This document shows, one piece after another, positions 32,153-42,291 of a DNA stretch of 64,000 nucleotides (the stretch's first letter is position 1; every line of letters begins with the position of its first letter). The notes below the pieces were generated by a model, which saw nothing but the letters and a program-made list of their open reading frames with translations, ran no database searches and was not told where the DNA came from. The DNA comes from Viola odorata (taxonomy: Eukaryota; Streptophyta; Magnoliopsida; Malpighiales; Violaceae): positions 37,705,656-37,769,655 of the forward strand of contig OY829539.1 of the NCBI GenBank assembly GCA_963691705.1, in the 5' to 3' direction. Made by a program: the position numbers and the translations under genes.

Positions 32153-32722
32153 TGGGAGCAAGGCAGCGCTTGAGAGTATTTATTTTTCCTTTGAACATTG
32201 GTTTTGTTTGGCCTGTAATAATTGATAATGCTTGCACAATAACGATTGTCATTCCGCTATTAATTTACTTCTTAGCGTTATCTTTGTTGATTACGTCATC
32301 ATGCTTGACCTCTTTCTGATAAAGTAACTCTGCTTTTTTAGAGCATTTAATGCTCAGAATCCCCTCATTAATATGAGCGAAGGATCATGATGGTTCAAGG
32401 ACACGTGTCTGCTTATTAGGACGCTAGGGCTAGCGTGATTTGATAGGATCAAAGCGCCTTCTCTCCTTTCTAGGGTTATACTCATTGCTTATATCTGTCA
32501 CGCGCGTCGCAACTGTTCCAGCAGTCATTTCTTTTAGTCTCCTAGGGTTATAAAACCCCTCACTCTTTTCCTTTTTTCACTTTTGATAATCTATCTTTCT
32601 GCATCCTCTCAAATTGTCTTGCGTTTCTGGTTTTCATCTCCTGGGTACTTCAATTTTCTTCTAAAAAAGGTACTTCTTCATTTCCCTTGCTGTGTTCTTC
32701 ATCTGTTATTTTCTTTTTCACC
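32153..32722. other. Intergenic and promoter region before antisense unit 4
   Basis: No coding sequence. It holds the unit 4 TATA box and a pyrimidine-rich leader. AAAGGTACTTC at about 32668 is a possible leader donor. Confidence 0.45.
32549..32555 (+). promoter_or_regulatory. TATA box of antisense unit 4
   Basis: GGGTTATAAAACCCC, a good plant TATA box flanked by a short palindrome, 168 bp upstream of the ATG at 32723. Confidence 0.6.
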
Positions 32723-33437
32723 ATGGCAAAAAGAAAAACTCGTGCTTCTGGGTCTAAATCAATTGATGAAGAAAAAATAGAGACCATAGTCAACACTATT
32801 ACTTCTTTTGCCATTCTTGATAAACATCTGTCCGATCACGGTGCCACCCTTCCTGAGGGTTTCAAGGCTTTTGTCGCTCCTGTGTCCTTACACCTGAATA
32901 GCGTTATGACCGGCAAGCGCAGAATCATGTATGCCCAGATATTCCGCTATGGTTTCCGGTTTCCAGTTGACCCGTTTATCTAAGAGTTACTTACTTCTCT
33001 AGATCTAAACCCTGTTCAACTGGCCCCAAATGCCTACTGTGGCATTTATGCATTTCTGGAACTCTGCAAGTATAAAGGAATTATATCTCCTTCCCTTGCA
33101 TTATTGAAGTTTTTGTTCAAGATGTATAATCGTCGGGGTGTGATAGCGATATCGCCCCGATATGATGATGATTCACTTCAAAACTTCACCTGGAAACTCC
33201 TTCACCTGGAGTCTTCCGTTGATAAATGGAAAGAGTAGTTTTTTGTGGTCGAGACTCCCGAGCTTCCGGAGCCATGGTGGCGGTCTGGTTTCAACCAGAG
33301 CGTCAAGGACAGGGCTTGGCGCCGCATGGCTCTTGATGAGACGGAACAGGGCTGGTTTGATAAGTTGCTTAGTCTAGAAATCAGCGTTCACACCCACCTT
33401 CTGGCTTGCGGGACCGATATCAGAGCCTACGTTAGAC

Positions 33438-33506
33438 GTGAGTACCGCGTCAATCTTTGATTTTCAGTATTAGTACTAACGCTGATGCTATCTTGTGCTT
33501 TTACAG
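33438..33506 (+). other. Predicted intron 1 of antisense unit 4 (phase 1)
   Basis: Donor AGAC|GTGAGT, acceptor TGCTTTTACAG|CAACT, 69 bp. It skips the stop that follows in the unspliced frame. Phase and position match the unit 3 intron. Confidence 0.65.
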
Positions 33507-33853
33507 CAACTGATCCTAATTACGTTCCCGAGAGCGTTAGAAGGCGTCGGAAAAGGCTTCAGGACAGAGAAGCAGCCGCAGCTGTCAATATCGCCACCAC
33601 TTCAGCTACTCCTTCTGTTACTGCTTCGGTTCCTCCCCAAACATCTTCTGCCTCAGTTGACGAGGGAGCCGACTCCATTCCGGTTGGCATTCCCGTCGTA
33701 TCAATCATTGTTCCTCCTCCTCAGTCAATTGCTCGCAGGGCTTCCGCGAAAGGAAAGAAGAAGAGGAAGACAAAGAGCGTTGCCACCCTCATGCCACTAA
33801 TTCCGCCTTCTTCGGGCTCGACCGGCTCTTCGGAAGCACCTATCGCCAAAACA

Positions 33854-33925
33854 GTAATGGTCGTCGCTCCCCTGTATCGCTTTTTAATGCCTTTCTGCCT
33901 TTTTTTTCACTATTTTTCTTGATAG
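33854..33925 (+). other. Predicted intron 2 of antisense unit 4 (phase 0)
   Basis: Donor AACA|GTAATG, long T-rich tract, acceptor TTCTTGATAG|GTTGC, 72 bp. It removes a stop and restores an Ala/Ser-rich and basic frame. The donor is weaker than intron 1's. Confidence 0.5.
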
Positions 33926-35126
33926 GTTGCTTCTCGTGCCTCTACTCCTGCACTGTCGCGAGGTAATATGGACTTGAGGCGTGTTCTTTCTCAGCCAAGG
34001 AAGAAGAAGAAGTCCAATGAAGCAAGTCCAAGCCCGTCCTCAATTCAGGCGGATGTCGGGATGGGGCCTCAAGTCGTCCTTGACTCCTCCGTACTGTCCT
34101 TGGGCCAGACGGGTAGCATTTTTTAGAATGTGGCCATGCCTGGGGCGTTTGAGACTTCTCCACCCCCGTTTGGCTCGGAAATACCTCACTATTCCTCCAA
34201 CATGGTCTATACTGATGAGTTGATGGGTTTCTCCTCCTATCAGCCCCAGGGATCATTCGATTCCCAAGGAGGTTCTGCTTCTAATCAGCCTCATGAGACA
34301 GCTAGGCTCCAGGGAGGTTCCGCTTCCAATCAGCTTCCTTCTCCTGCCGTCGTGGTCTTTGTTCCTTCTGATGCTTCCATGCTTAAGTGCTTTGTGTGCA
34401 GTAGTATCCAATCTTATGGCCGACGTAAGCTCATACAACGCCACCGGGCCCACTACTCACCAGGTGGATATGACTACGCTTCGTAGTTCAGGGATTGCGG
34501 CCATGGGGGGCGATAACTCGGAAGTTACTGCTTCTTTCTTGGTCGCACACATGCTAACGTCTCCTTAAGAAAGAAACGCCTTTGCCGCTATGGGAGACAA
34601 AGAACAAGCTGACTTGCTGCGCTCTAAACTTTTCACTAGGTTCCTCCAATTTCATCACTACACTGAGCGCGTGCCGCAAAAAATGGCTGACCTTGCCGCT
34701 TCCGTAGCCAAGCTTTCGCAGGAACAAGAGGAAAAACAACGGCTGCTGGAAGAGCGAGACAGATATATGAAGGCCCTGGAGGCAGCCAAAGAGGAGGCAA
34801 AGGAGGCAAAGGAGGCGAAGGAGCAACTGGCTAACTCTAATGCTGTTTTGGCGGTTAAACAGGCAAGGATTATCACTTTTGAGGAGGAGAGAGTAGCTTG
34901 GGCGAGAGAGAAAGTAGCCTTGATAGAAGAGAAAACAACGCTTGAGGCGGAAACAGAGATTAAGCGTCATTGGTATATTGAAGAGACTGCTTCTATCATG
35001 GCTGATTGCTTTGTGGAGATTCACGGGGAAGAATTTTACGATGGCGAGGCTGTTTCCAACGCCTTTCTGAAGAACTCTTCTGGTCTGAATGATGAGGGCT
35101 TCCGCCAGGCCAGATTAGATGGCTAA

Positions 35127-35790
35127 CCAGAGCGAAGGATTTTCGAAGACCAGCAGTAGGCAGAGTATTGTCGCCCCCTTTTTTGTGAGGATTGAGCGTT
35201 ACCCTTTTTGCTCATTTTTGAATATTTTGTGTCCCTTTGTGGATATTTGAACAATGACACTGCTATGATATCTACTTTATTGGTGCCATTTTCCTTTCCC
35301 ATATATTTCTTTTTCTTCGGATTTTTGTAGCGTGGCCTTCGTGCCCTTATCGCCCTAATCAGGTTTTGTTAGGTTCGACTTAACCGCTGCTCGGCCCCAT
35401 CAGAGAGCACATTCTTGAAAGAAGCATTCTTCTTTCTTTAATCAAAAGAAATAACGAATAGGGTTTTTAGGCCCTATTCCTTAAACCGCGTCAACATCAA
35501 TGTAGTTGACTTCACGTCTATTCTGCCGACGAGTCATACAATTCTTTATCATCTCGAGTGTCGCGGTCTCTCGTAGTTAGAGATATCCTGCACACTCTCA
35601 ATTAAGGTTTATTAGTAAAAAATAAGCGATAACAGACACATGTTTCCCGTAGGAGCTAATCCGCCGCCATTCTAGGGTACATGTGTCACTTGTTATCGCT
35701 TTCTCAACCAGCTCACTTTGCTAGGGATTCCGCATCTGGTTACTCGCTGGGATTTCGCAATTTTTCGCATTTCCATGATCAACCGGAAAG
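35127..35790 (-). other. Tat-2 non-coding region between antisense cargo and tandem array
   Basis: No coding sequence. It contains the second copy (about 35588-35655) of the direct repeat also found at 27619-27685, so the repeat brackets the antisense cluster. Confidence 0.5.
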
Positions 35791-36112
35791 TGCCTCTTCC
35801 TAGTGAGTCGTCTGATCAGGACAGGCCATCCCAGGGTTAGGATTTTCACTTTCGTCGTTACCCTCGCATCTCGGAATCGTGCCTTCCCTTGGCGAGCCGT
35901 CCACACCAGCCCGACCGTAAGGATAGGATTTTCACTTTCCAAGTGGAGTTAGTATCTCCCTAGGGTGTGCTCCTCCTTAACGAACCGTCTCCACGAGAAC
36001 GGTTGTCATAAGGATTAGGCTTTATCACCTTCAGGAATCCTGGAGCCTGCCCTCACTCAGTGAGTCGGTGGATCCAGACCGACCATCAAGAGGATAGAAC
36101 TTTTCACTCCCA
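35791..36112. repeat. Degenerate ~80-89-bp tandem array downstream of Tat-2 integrase
   Basis: Four diverged units, recognisable by GTGAGTCGTC / GCGAGCCGTC / ACGAACCGTC / GTGAGTCGGT at about 35803, 35892, 35980 and 36060, each followed some 35-50 bp on by AGGAT(T)AGG...TTTCACT or TTATCAC. Tandem arrays in the 3' region are common in Tat and Ogre elements and can seed satellites. Confidence 0.6.
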
Positions 36113-39065
36113 GAGGTGTCGGGATGTGCCTCATTTTATGGTCTCACTCTGAAGTAAGCCACCCGTAGGCTCATGGTACCAATCTCCACGGGCGTAACGG
36201 CCTCAGTGCCGAAAGCCAGTGCGAATGGTGTCTCTCCTGTGCTGGTTTTCGCGGTCATGCGATATGCCCACATCACATACGGCAGTTCATCTGCCCACTT
36301 CTTTTTAGATCCCTCTAGGTTCTTCTTAACACCGTTCAGGATGCCCGGTTTATCACCTCAGCCTGACCATTGGTCTGCGGATGAGCCACGGAAGAGAATC
36401 TTTGCTCGATTCCAAACTCCACACATTGGTCTCTAAAGAATTGGCTAGTGAATTGTGTCCCGTTATCGCTGACTAGCACGCGGGGAACTCTGAAACGCAT
36501 GATAACTTGGTGTTTGAAGAAACGCCAGATTTTTTCTGTCGTGATGTTGGCAACCGCCTCAGCTTCCGCCCATTTGGTAAAGTAGTCTACCGCCACAACC
36601 ACAAACTTTAACTGTGACCTTGCCTTTGGAAATGGTCCAAGGATGTCAATTCCTCATTTCGCAAAAGGGCAAGGAGCGATGATGTCATAAATTTGTGTGG
36701 CAGGTTGGCGAGGAATCTTGGAGAATTCCTAACACTTTTGGCAAGTTCGCACGTAATTATGGTAGTCTTTCCGGATAGTAGGCCAATAGAACCCCGATCG
36801 AAAGACCTGCGCAGCTAGGGTTCCGCCGGATGCATGCATGCCACAAATTCCTTCATGGATTTCACGGAGAGTATGAAGGCCTTCTTGTTCTATTATGCAT
36901 CTGGCGGCCGGATGAGAGAAACATCTCCGCATCAACTCCCCGTTAAAGTATGTACACCGTGCCACTTTCTTTAGTACTTTCTTCCTCTCAGCATTATCTG
37001 CTGGTAGCTCATCATGTTTCAAGTATTTTATGACGGGAATTCTCCAGTCGTTTTCACTTTCTTCCACACAGAGCGTCGCATGTTCTTCCATAAAGGAAGG
37101 TACGGCTAACTCCCGGTAGTACACCCCTTTCGGTATGGACGCTTCTGGGTTTGCCGCGAGTTTAGCGAGGTTATCCGCCTCAGCGTTATCCTCTCGAGGA
37201 ATATGCTCGAAGCTAACCTGTATGCCATATTTCTTTATTTCTATCAACTCGCGCTTCACTTTAGCAAGGTATTGTACCATGATGGGGTCTCTAGCTTGAG
37301 AGTGTCCCAGCACTTGGTCTATTATCAGCTTGGAGTCTCCGCAGACTTTCAGCCGCAAGTCTCCCAACCTCCCTGAGTCATGTATTCCCTTGATGGAAAT
37401 ACTCTTTCCTATCCTGAGCCCGACTAATAGCGCTTCATATTCTGTGGCATTATTGGACAACGGCTGCAGGATTCGGATGGCATATCGCACATGGATGCCG
37501 TGAGGCCCACTCATGAAAATTCTAGCCCCGGCAAGCTCTTGATTTTTGGCGCTATCCACGTGGATAACCCACAGGTCGGTGTAGGTTTCAGGGAAGGGAA
37601 GATCCAATTCTTCTTTTTCCTTTTCCGTCAGCTCTGTCAACGGATCCGGTGTGAAGGTGCATTCGGCGATAAAGTCCGCTAGAATTTGAGCCTTCACAGA
37701 CGGTCGGGATCGATAGTGCAAGCCATATTGTTCAAGCTCAATAGCCCATATCAGCATTCTCCCCGAAGACTCGGGCTTCCGGAATATCCTTTTTAAAGGT
37801 TGATCTGTACGCATAATGACGGTGTGAGCTTGAAAATATCGATCCATTTTCCGCGTGGCTTGCACCAATACGAATGCTATTTTCTCAATTCGGGCATATC
37901 TTAGCTCGGCATCCTTCAGTATGTGGCTTACAAAGCATACCGGGCGGTGCATATGATCGTCATCTCGCACAAGGACCGCTCTGACCACTTCGTCAACAAC
38001 CCCGCGGTATAAGTATAGGATATCGCCGGGCTCTGGCCTTGTCAATACCAAGTCAGATGATAGGTAAGCTTTCAAGCTTGCGAACGCTTCTTCGCATTCT
38101 GCCGTCCATCTGAAAGCGGCTTTCTTGCGTATAACTTTGAAGAAAGGGAGACACCTTTCTCCTTGCTTAGAGATAAACCGTCCCAACGCGGTAACTCGCC
38201 CCGTTAGCTTTTGTATCTCTTTTGTAGTTCGAGGGGATATCATGTCTTGAATGGCTTTGACTTTTGACGGGTTGGGCTGAATGCCCTTTTGGCTGACCAC
38301 GTAACCCAAAAATTTGCCCATTTGAAAGGCGAACATGCACTTTCGAGGGTTCAACTTCATCTGATATTGCTTCATTACTTCGAAGACTTCCGTCAGGTCA
38401 GACAAGTGATCTTTGAAACTTAGGCTTTTGATCAGTATGTCATCGACATATGCCTCTACATTTCGCCCGATCTGCTTTTCAAAGACTTGATTCGCCATTC
38501 GCTGAAAGGTGGCTCCAGCATTTTTCAACCCGAAAGGCATCGCTGTGTAGCAATAAGTGGCCTTCGGAGTGATGAAAGCAGTCTTCTCTTCATCCTCTTT
38601 GGCCATGGGAATTTGGTGGTGCCCCGAGTTGGCATCTAGCGAGCTCAAGTATGCATACCCGGCAGCTTGATTAACCAGCTGATCAATTCGGGGAAGTGGG
38701 TAACAATCTTTGGGGCAGGCGTCGTTCAAATCTGTGAAGTCAATGCACATGCACCACTCTCCGCTGGGCTTGGGAACCAGGACAGGGTTAGCCAACCAGG
38801 TGGGATATTGCACTTCTCGAATAAAGCCAGCGTCGAGAAGCTTGGCAACTTCCTTTTCAACCGCCATTGCTTTTTCAGCAGAGAAAGCACGTCGTTTCTG
38901 TTGGACCGGTCTTGCATCAGGGTTGACATTGAGTCGATGTTCTGCCACCTTCCGCGAGATACCAGGCATGTCGGAGGGTTTCCATGCAAACTCTCCTTTG
39001 CATTTATTCAACAGCTGGGCTAACTGAAAGTTTTCCTCTGGGCTGAGGTTATCGCTGACCAGAAA
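36113..39065 (-). pseudogene. pol: Tat-2 pol: RT, RNase H, second RNase H, integrase
   Basis: Reads EENFQLAQLLNKC after a frameshift from the gag-protease frame, then RT with PTWLANPVLVPKPSGEW, DANSGHHQIPMAKEDEEK, GLKNAGATFQRMANQVF and catalytic AYVDDILIKS. Ty3-type RNase H follows (VVRAVLVRDDDHMHRPVCF), then the archaeal-type second RNase H of Tat elements (IHVDSAKNQELAG, NNATEYEALLVGLRIG, CGDSKLIIDQ). A TAG at 36726 stops the frame in the integrase zinc finger. The integrase core has VSDNGTQFTSQFF and HPQTNGQAEVINR with its Glu intact, and runs to a stop near 36130. Another stop lies in FAK*GIDIL. Confidence 0.88.
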
Positions 39066-41665
39066 TACGACCCGTCTATTCTATTAACTGGGATGTGAGT
39101 CATTTTGTCCATGGGCTGAATGCGTTTTTCTTCATTTTGTTCATAAAGGTCCACCGTCATGCACACGTACCTATCGCAACTCTTCTGAGTCATGAGCAGG
39201 TAGCATTCAGCCGCTAACTTCTGATTTCCTCGGATCGAGACCACACCATCCCAGGACGGGTATTTCAGCTTCAGGTGTTTTTGCGATATCACCGCTCCAA
39301 AACGGTTGAGGAATGGCCGCCCTAATATGGTGTTATAAGGCAGATTTAGATCCACCACCAAGAATAAAAGCTCCTCGGACCGTTTGGAGGTATCTTCCTT
39401 GAATTGTACTGGCAAGGTAGTCACTCCAGTTACTGGGATGGGGACTCCGTCTACCCCAATAATAGGTTTTTTACAGGGCGTAAGCTCGTTATCTGGACGC
39501 TTCAGGAGATTGTAAGCTTCCAACGAGAACAAGTTTACGGCACTTCTGTTGTCAACCAGAGTTCTTCTAACTCCATGGCTAGCGATAATGGGTGTAACTA
39601 CTAACGCATCGTTGTGTGGATATACCACACCCTTCTCGTCCTCTTCAGAAAAGGATAATACCATACGATCCAAGGCACTTATCGCTTCACTCTTTATTGT
39701 CATGCCAGTCCGCTTCCGCTTATCCCCTAGAGCGAGTATCAGTTGTGCGGTCTCATCCAGATAAGGCGTGCCTCCAGCGATGGTGTTGATGATGGGGACA
39801 TCCTCATCATCAATTGTGAGCGTTTCCCGGCCTCCTCCCGCAGGACCAGTGTCATGGCCTGGGGGGCGGGAGGGTGTCGCCCTGCCATCAGCTACTCTAT
39901 TTGTTGGGTTACTTTTGGCTTCTTCTCGTGTTTTCATGGCAAATTCTCCTAGATAGCCTTCCTCCACCAGACGTTCTATCACCACTTTGAGTTCTCGACA
40001 CGCTTCGGTTGAGTGTCCTTTGGCTTTGTGAAATTTGCAATAGGCATTTTCTCTTCGTCCCAGGATTACCCCCGGTCTTACAGGGGCAGGATAACGAATG
40101 GGCAGGTTTTGCTGCTCCACTATTGCCAGTATTTCTGCTCGGGGTAAAATGAAGGAAGGAGGATCTGAGTCATAAACTCGTCCCTTAGGAGGATCACTTT
40201 GCCGTTGGGTGGAGGAGTCACCAGATGTTCCCTTTGAGGGATTGCCTCTTCTCCGATTAAATGTCTTGGGAATGTGATCCTTTCGCTGAGCGTAATCGTC
40301 AACGAACCGATCTTCAGAAGTAGCTGGAATTGGAGCGTTAGGGGTTGGAGGCATAGCGGGCGGCATGTTCCGAATTATGTCCCTATTCTCTTCCTCTTCC
40401 ATCCTCGCATAGTTGTGGGCTTTTAACCTTAACACATCTAAAGTCGCTGGTGGGTCAACCATTAAAGCATCTCTGAGCTTTCCATAACAACAGTTTTGCT
40501 TTAAGGCTTCAATGGCGAAATCAACCATTACACCTAGCGTTAGCGATATCTCAGTGTCGAAATAATGGAGGAAGCTCCTCAAAGATTCCTGAGGTTTCCT
40601 GTGTAAGTTGAACTAGGCAGCAGCTGACTTCCTGATAGGGACTGCAGTACTAAATCGACTCCTAAATTTAGATTCCAGCTGCGAGAAATTGTCAATAGAC
40701 CCGCCAGAAGACCTTCAAACCACAAACGTGCGACCCCTGACAGGGTCATTACAAATATTTGAACAGAGCAGCATCATTGTGGGCCTGGAATTGCACAAAA
40801 TCCTTCACCTTATTAAGGTGAGAGATGGGATCTCTGGTGCCATCATAGGATTCTGAGGGGAGCTTTACGTGTCTACTGACCCTGTGACGCCTTATGCACA
40901 GGCTAAAGGGGTGGCCAGAAGTATCATCAAGGATTTTCCGCGCCTGCTGAGGCGGGGATACCTCCAAATGACGCCTACGATCCCGCGGATCTCTAATATG
41001 ATGTCGCCTGGGAGTCGGACTGCGACTCCTTAGTGAGCGAGTCCGATGTCTCCTACTGCTGGATCTTTCACTCCCTTCTGGAGACATTTCTCTATCTCAT
41101 TCCTTCTGCCATCCCAACGACCTCTGCCTTCGTCACGCCATTGCCGCTCCTCTTGGGGAATGGGAAGTAAAGGCGCCTGTGGTACGTACGGCTCCACTGT
41201 CCTATGAGCAAACTGTACAAGACTGACTGGTGCACTCAACACAGGCAGCGTCAAAGGGACGTTCACAGGCAATGGGGACGACAGTGGTCGTTCTATAATA
41301 ATAGGTGGAGTGAAAACAAACTGGGATGGGACGCTAGGTGTGAATCTAGCAGCCGGTTTTGTTAAATGGTCCAACTGGGCACGGAGGGCTGAAATCGAAC
41401 TCGCGAAAGGGTTATTCACGCTGTCTATCACGGATCCCCTTGACTGGGGAGTAAAATGAGTGGATCCCGCTATTTGAGACAAAGGAGTATATGGCTGGGA
41501 CACAAATGTTCCCACTATTTGTTCAAGGGACAGATCTGATGTTCCTGGGAGAACTTCTTGCACCGAGGTGGGAGCATCAGAAGTGGCGAAGGTGAAAAGT
41601 CGCCTGCGGGTATCGAATGGAAGGCTAGAGAACTGAGTCAACAGCGGATCTGAATCAGAAGCCAT
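39066..41665 (-). pseudogene. gag: Tat-2 gag and protease
   Basis: ATG at 41665 (MASDSDPLLTQFSSLPFDTR). The N terminus is Ser/Pro-rich, then an RS-dipeptide region (about 41080-41000), the Gag core (DDTSGHPFSLCI, HLNKVKDFVQFQ) and, after breaks near 41060, 40760 and 40600, YGKLRDALMVDPPATLDVLR. The Cys/His knuckle AYCKFHKAKGHSTEACREL is intact (about 40050-40000). The protease follows in frame, but its active-site triad context reads LVDNRSAVN where Tat-3 has LVDNGSAVN, so the essential Gly is lost. A frameshift near 39065 separates it from RT. Confidence 0.85.
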
Positions 41666-41730
41666 AATCTTCCAATTCCCAGAAGAACAAAGCTTGGCTA
41701 TTAAGGATGTTCACTTAATTAAAACCAAAG

Positions 41731-41750
41731 CTCTCAATGAAAGCACCAAT
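41731..41750 (-). other. Tat-2 primer-binding site
   Basis: TTGGTGCTTTCATTGAGAG on the minus strand next to the 5' LTR, the same 18-mer core as in Tat-1 and Tat-3. Confidence 0.72.
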
Positions 41751-41751
41751 T

Positions 41752-42286
41752 TGATAAGATTCGGACTGTTGGGGAAGTACGGTCAAGGTTATGGCAAATC
41801 ACTGTTGCAGCAGTCCGTCGTACCTGCAAAGCGCCGGAGGGGGGCTCCGACGTAGACGCTCCGATGCTTAAGTTAGTATGATTGTAGAATTTGGCAGAGA
41901 TTTGGATAGAAAATCAGACCTTACTCTCGATTTAGAAATGTGTGGTATTTATAGCCGAAGAAGGAAAGGTCGTTACCCCTAGGGGTGGGCGTTATCTAGG
42001 AGAGATATCACCCAGGGTGACGTCAACACACATCATCTTGGCCTATCGAGGATGACGTCAGCATGCGATACCGCTGTCGAGATATCGCCAATGAGCAGTT
42101 ACTGGGATATCCTGGGATGGGATGACGCCGTGTGGGTCCCCCCTCCACTGATGTCGACCATCTCAAGATCCTTTGTCTATCGGGGGCAACAGCCAGGTGT
42201 CGTCGCCAGTTAAGGTCTTCAGCGTTATGGCTCCCACTTGAGGTAAGAAGACGGATATACCCTTGGTGTTTCACCAATTGTTATCA
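41752..42286 (-). repeat. Tat-2 5' LTR
   Basis: 535 bp, TGATAA...TTATCA, with its TATA box in GTGGTATTTATAGCCG near 41948. It lacks 6 bases present in the 3' LTR. Confidence 0.95.
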
Positions 42287-42291
42287 TTTAG
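42287..42291. repeat. TSD of Tat-2, right copy (TTTAG)
   Basis: Matches 26770-26774. Confidence 0.93.

Larger units (their letters stand above)
32723..35126 (+). pseudogene. Antisense unit 4 of Tat-2: long intron-containing aORF, paralogue of unit 3
   Basis: Starts at CACCATGGC, a strong plant initiation context. Exon 1 encodes MYAQIFRYGFRFPVDPFI and, after an in-frame TAA at 32981, LDLNPVQLAPNAYCGIYAFL and KGIISPSLALLKFLFKMYN, matching unit 3 block by block. A TAG lies at 33236. Introns 33438-33506 (phase 1) and 33854-33925 (phase 0) are predicted. Basic clusters KGKKKRKTKS and PRKKKKS, a Gln/Ser/Pro-rich stretch and a Lys/Glu coiled coil (about 34700-34960) follow. Further lesions: TAG 34124, a frameshift near 34395, TAA 34566. 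About 740 codons in all; function unknown. Confidence 0.72.
26775..42286 (-). mobile_element. Tat-2: large Tat-lineage element with antisense gene cargo
   Basis: A 15,512-bp minus-strand element inserted in Athila-1 integrase. 5' LTR 42286-41752 (535 bp), PBS, gag, pol with dual RNase H, integrase ending near 36120, then ~8.8 kb before the 3' LTR (27315-26775, 541 bp). That 3' region holds a short tandem array and four plus-strand, i.e. antisense, gene-like units. A long 3' region with an antisense ORF is known in Grande/Retand-type Tat elements. The LTRs differ at ~30 sites plus a 6-bp indel by eye (about 5.6%). gag-pol is broken by several frameshifts and stops. Confidence 0.92.

Noticed and set aside
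35791..36112. CRISPR-like array
   Set aside because: Units are diverged, directly adjacent and lie in a plant retrotransposon; there are no spacers or cas genes.
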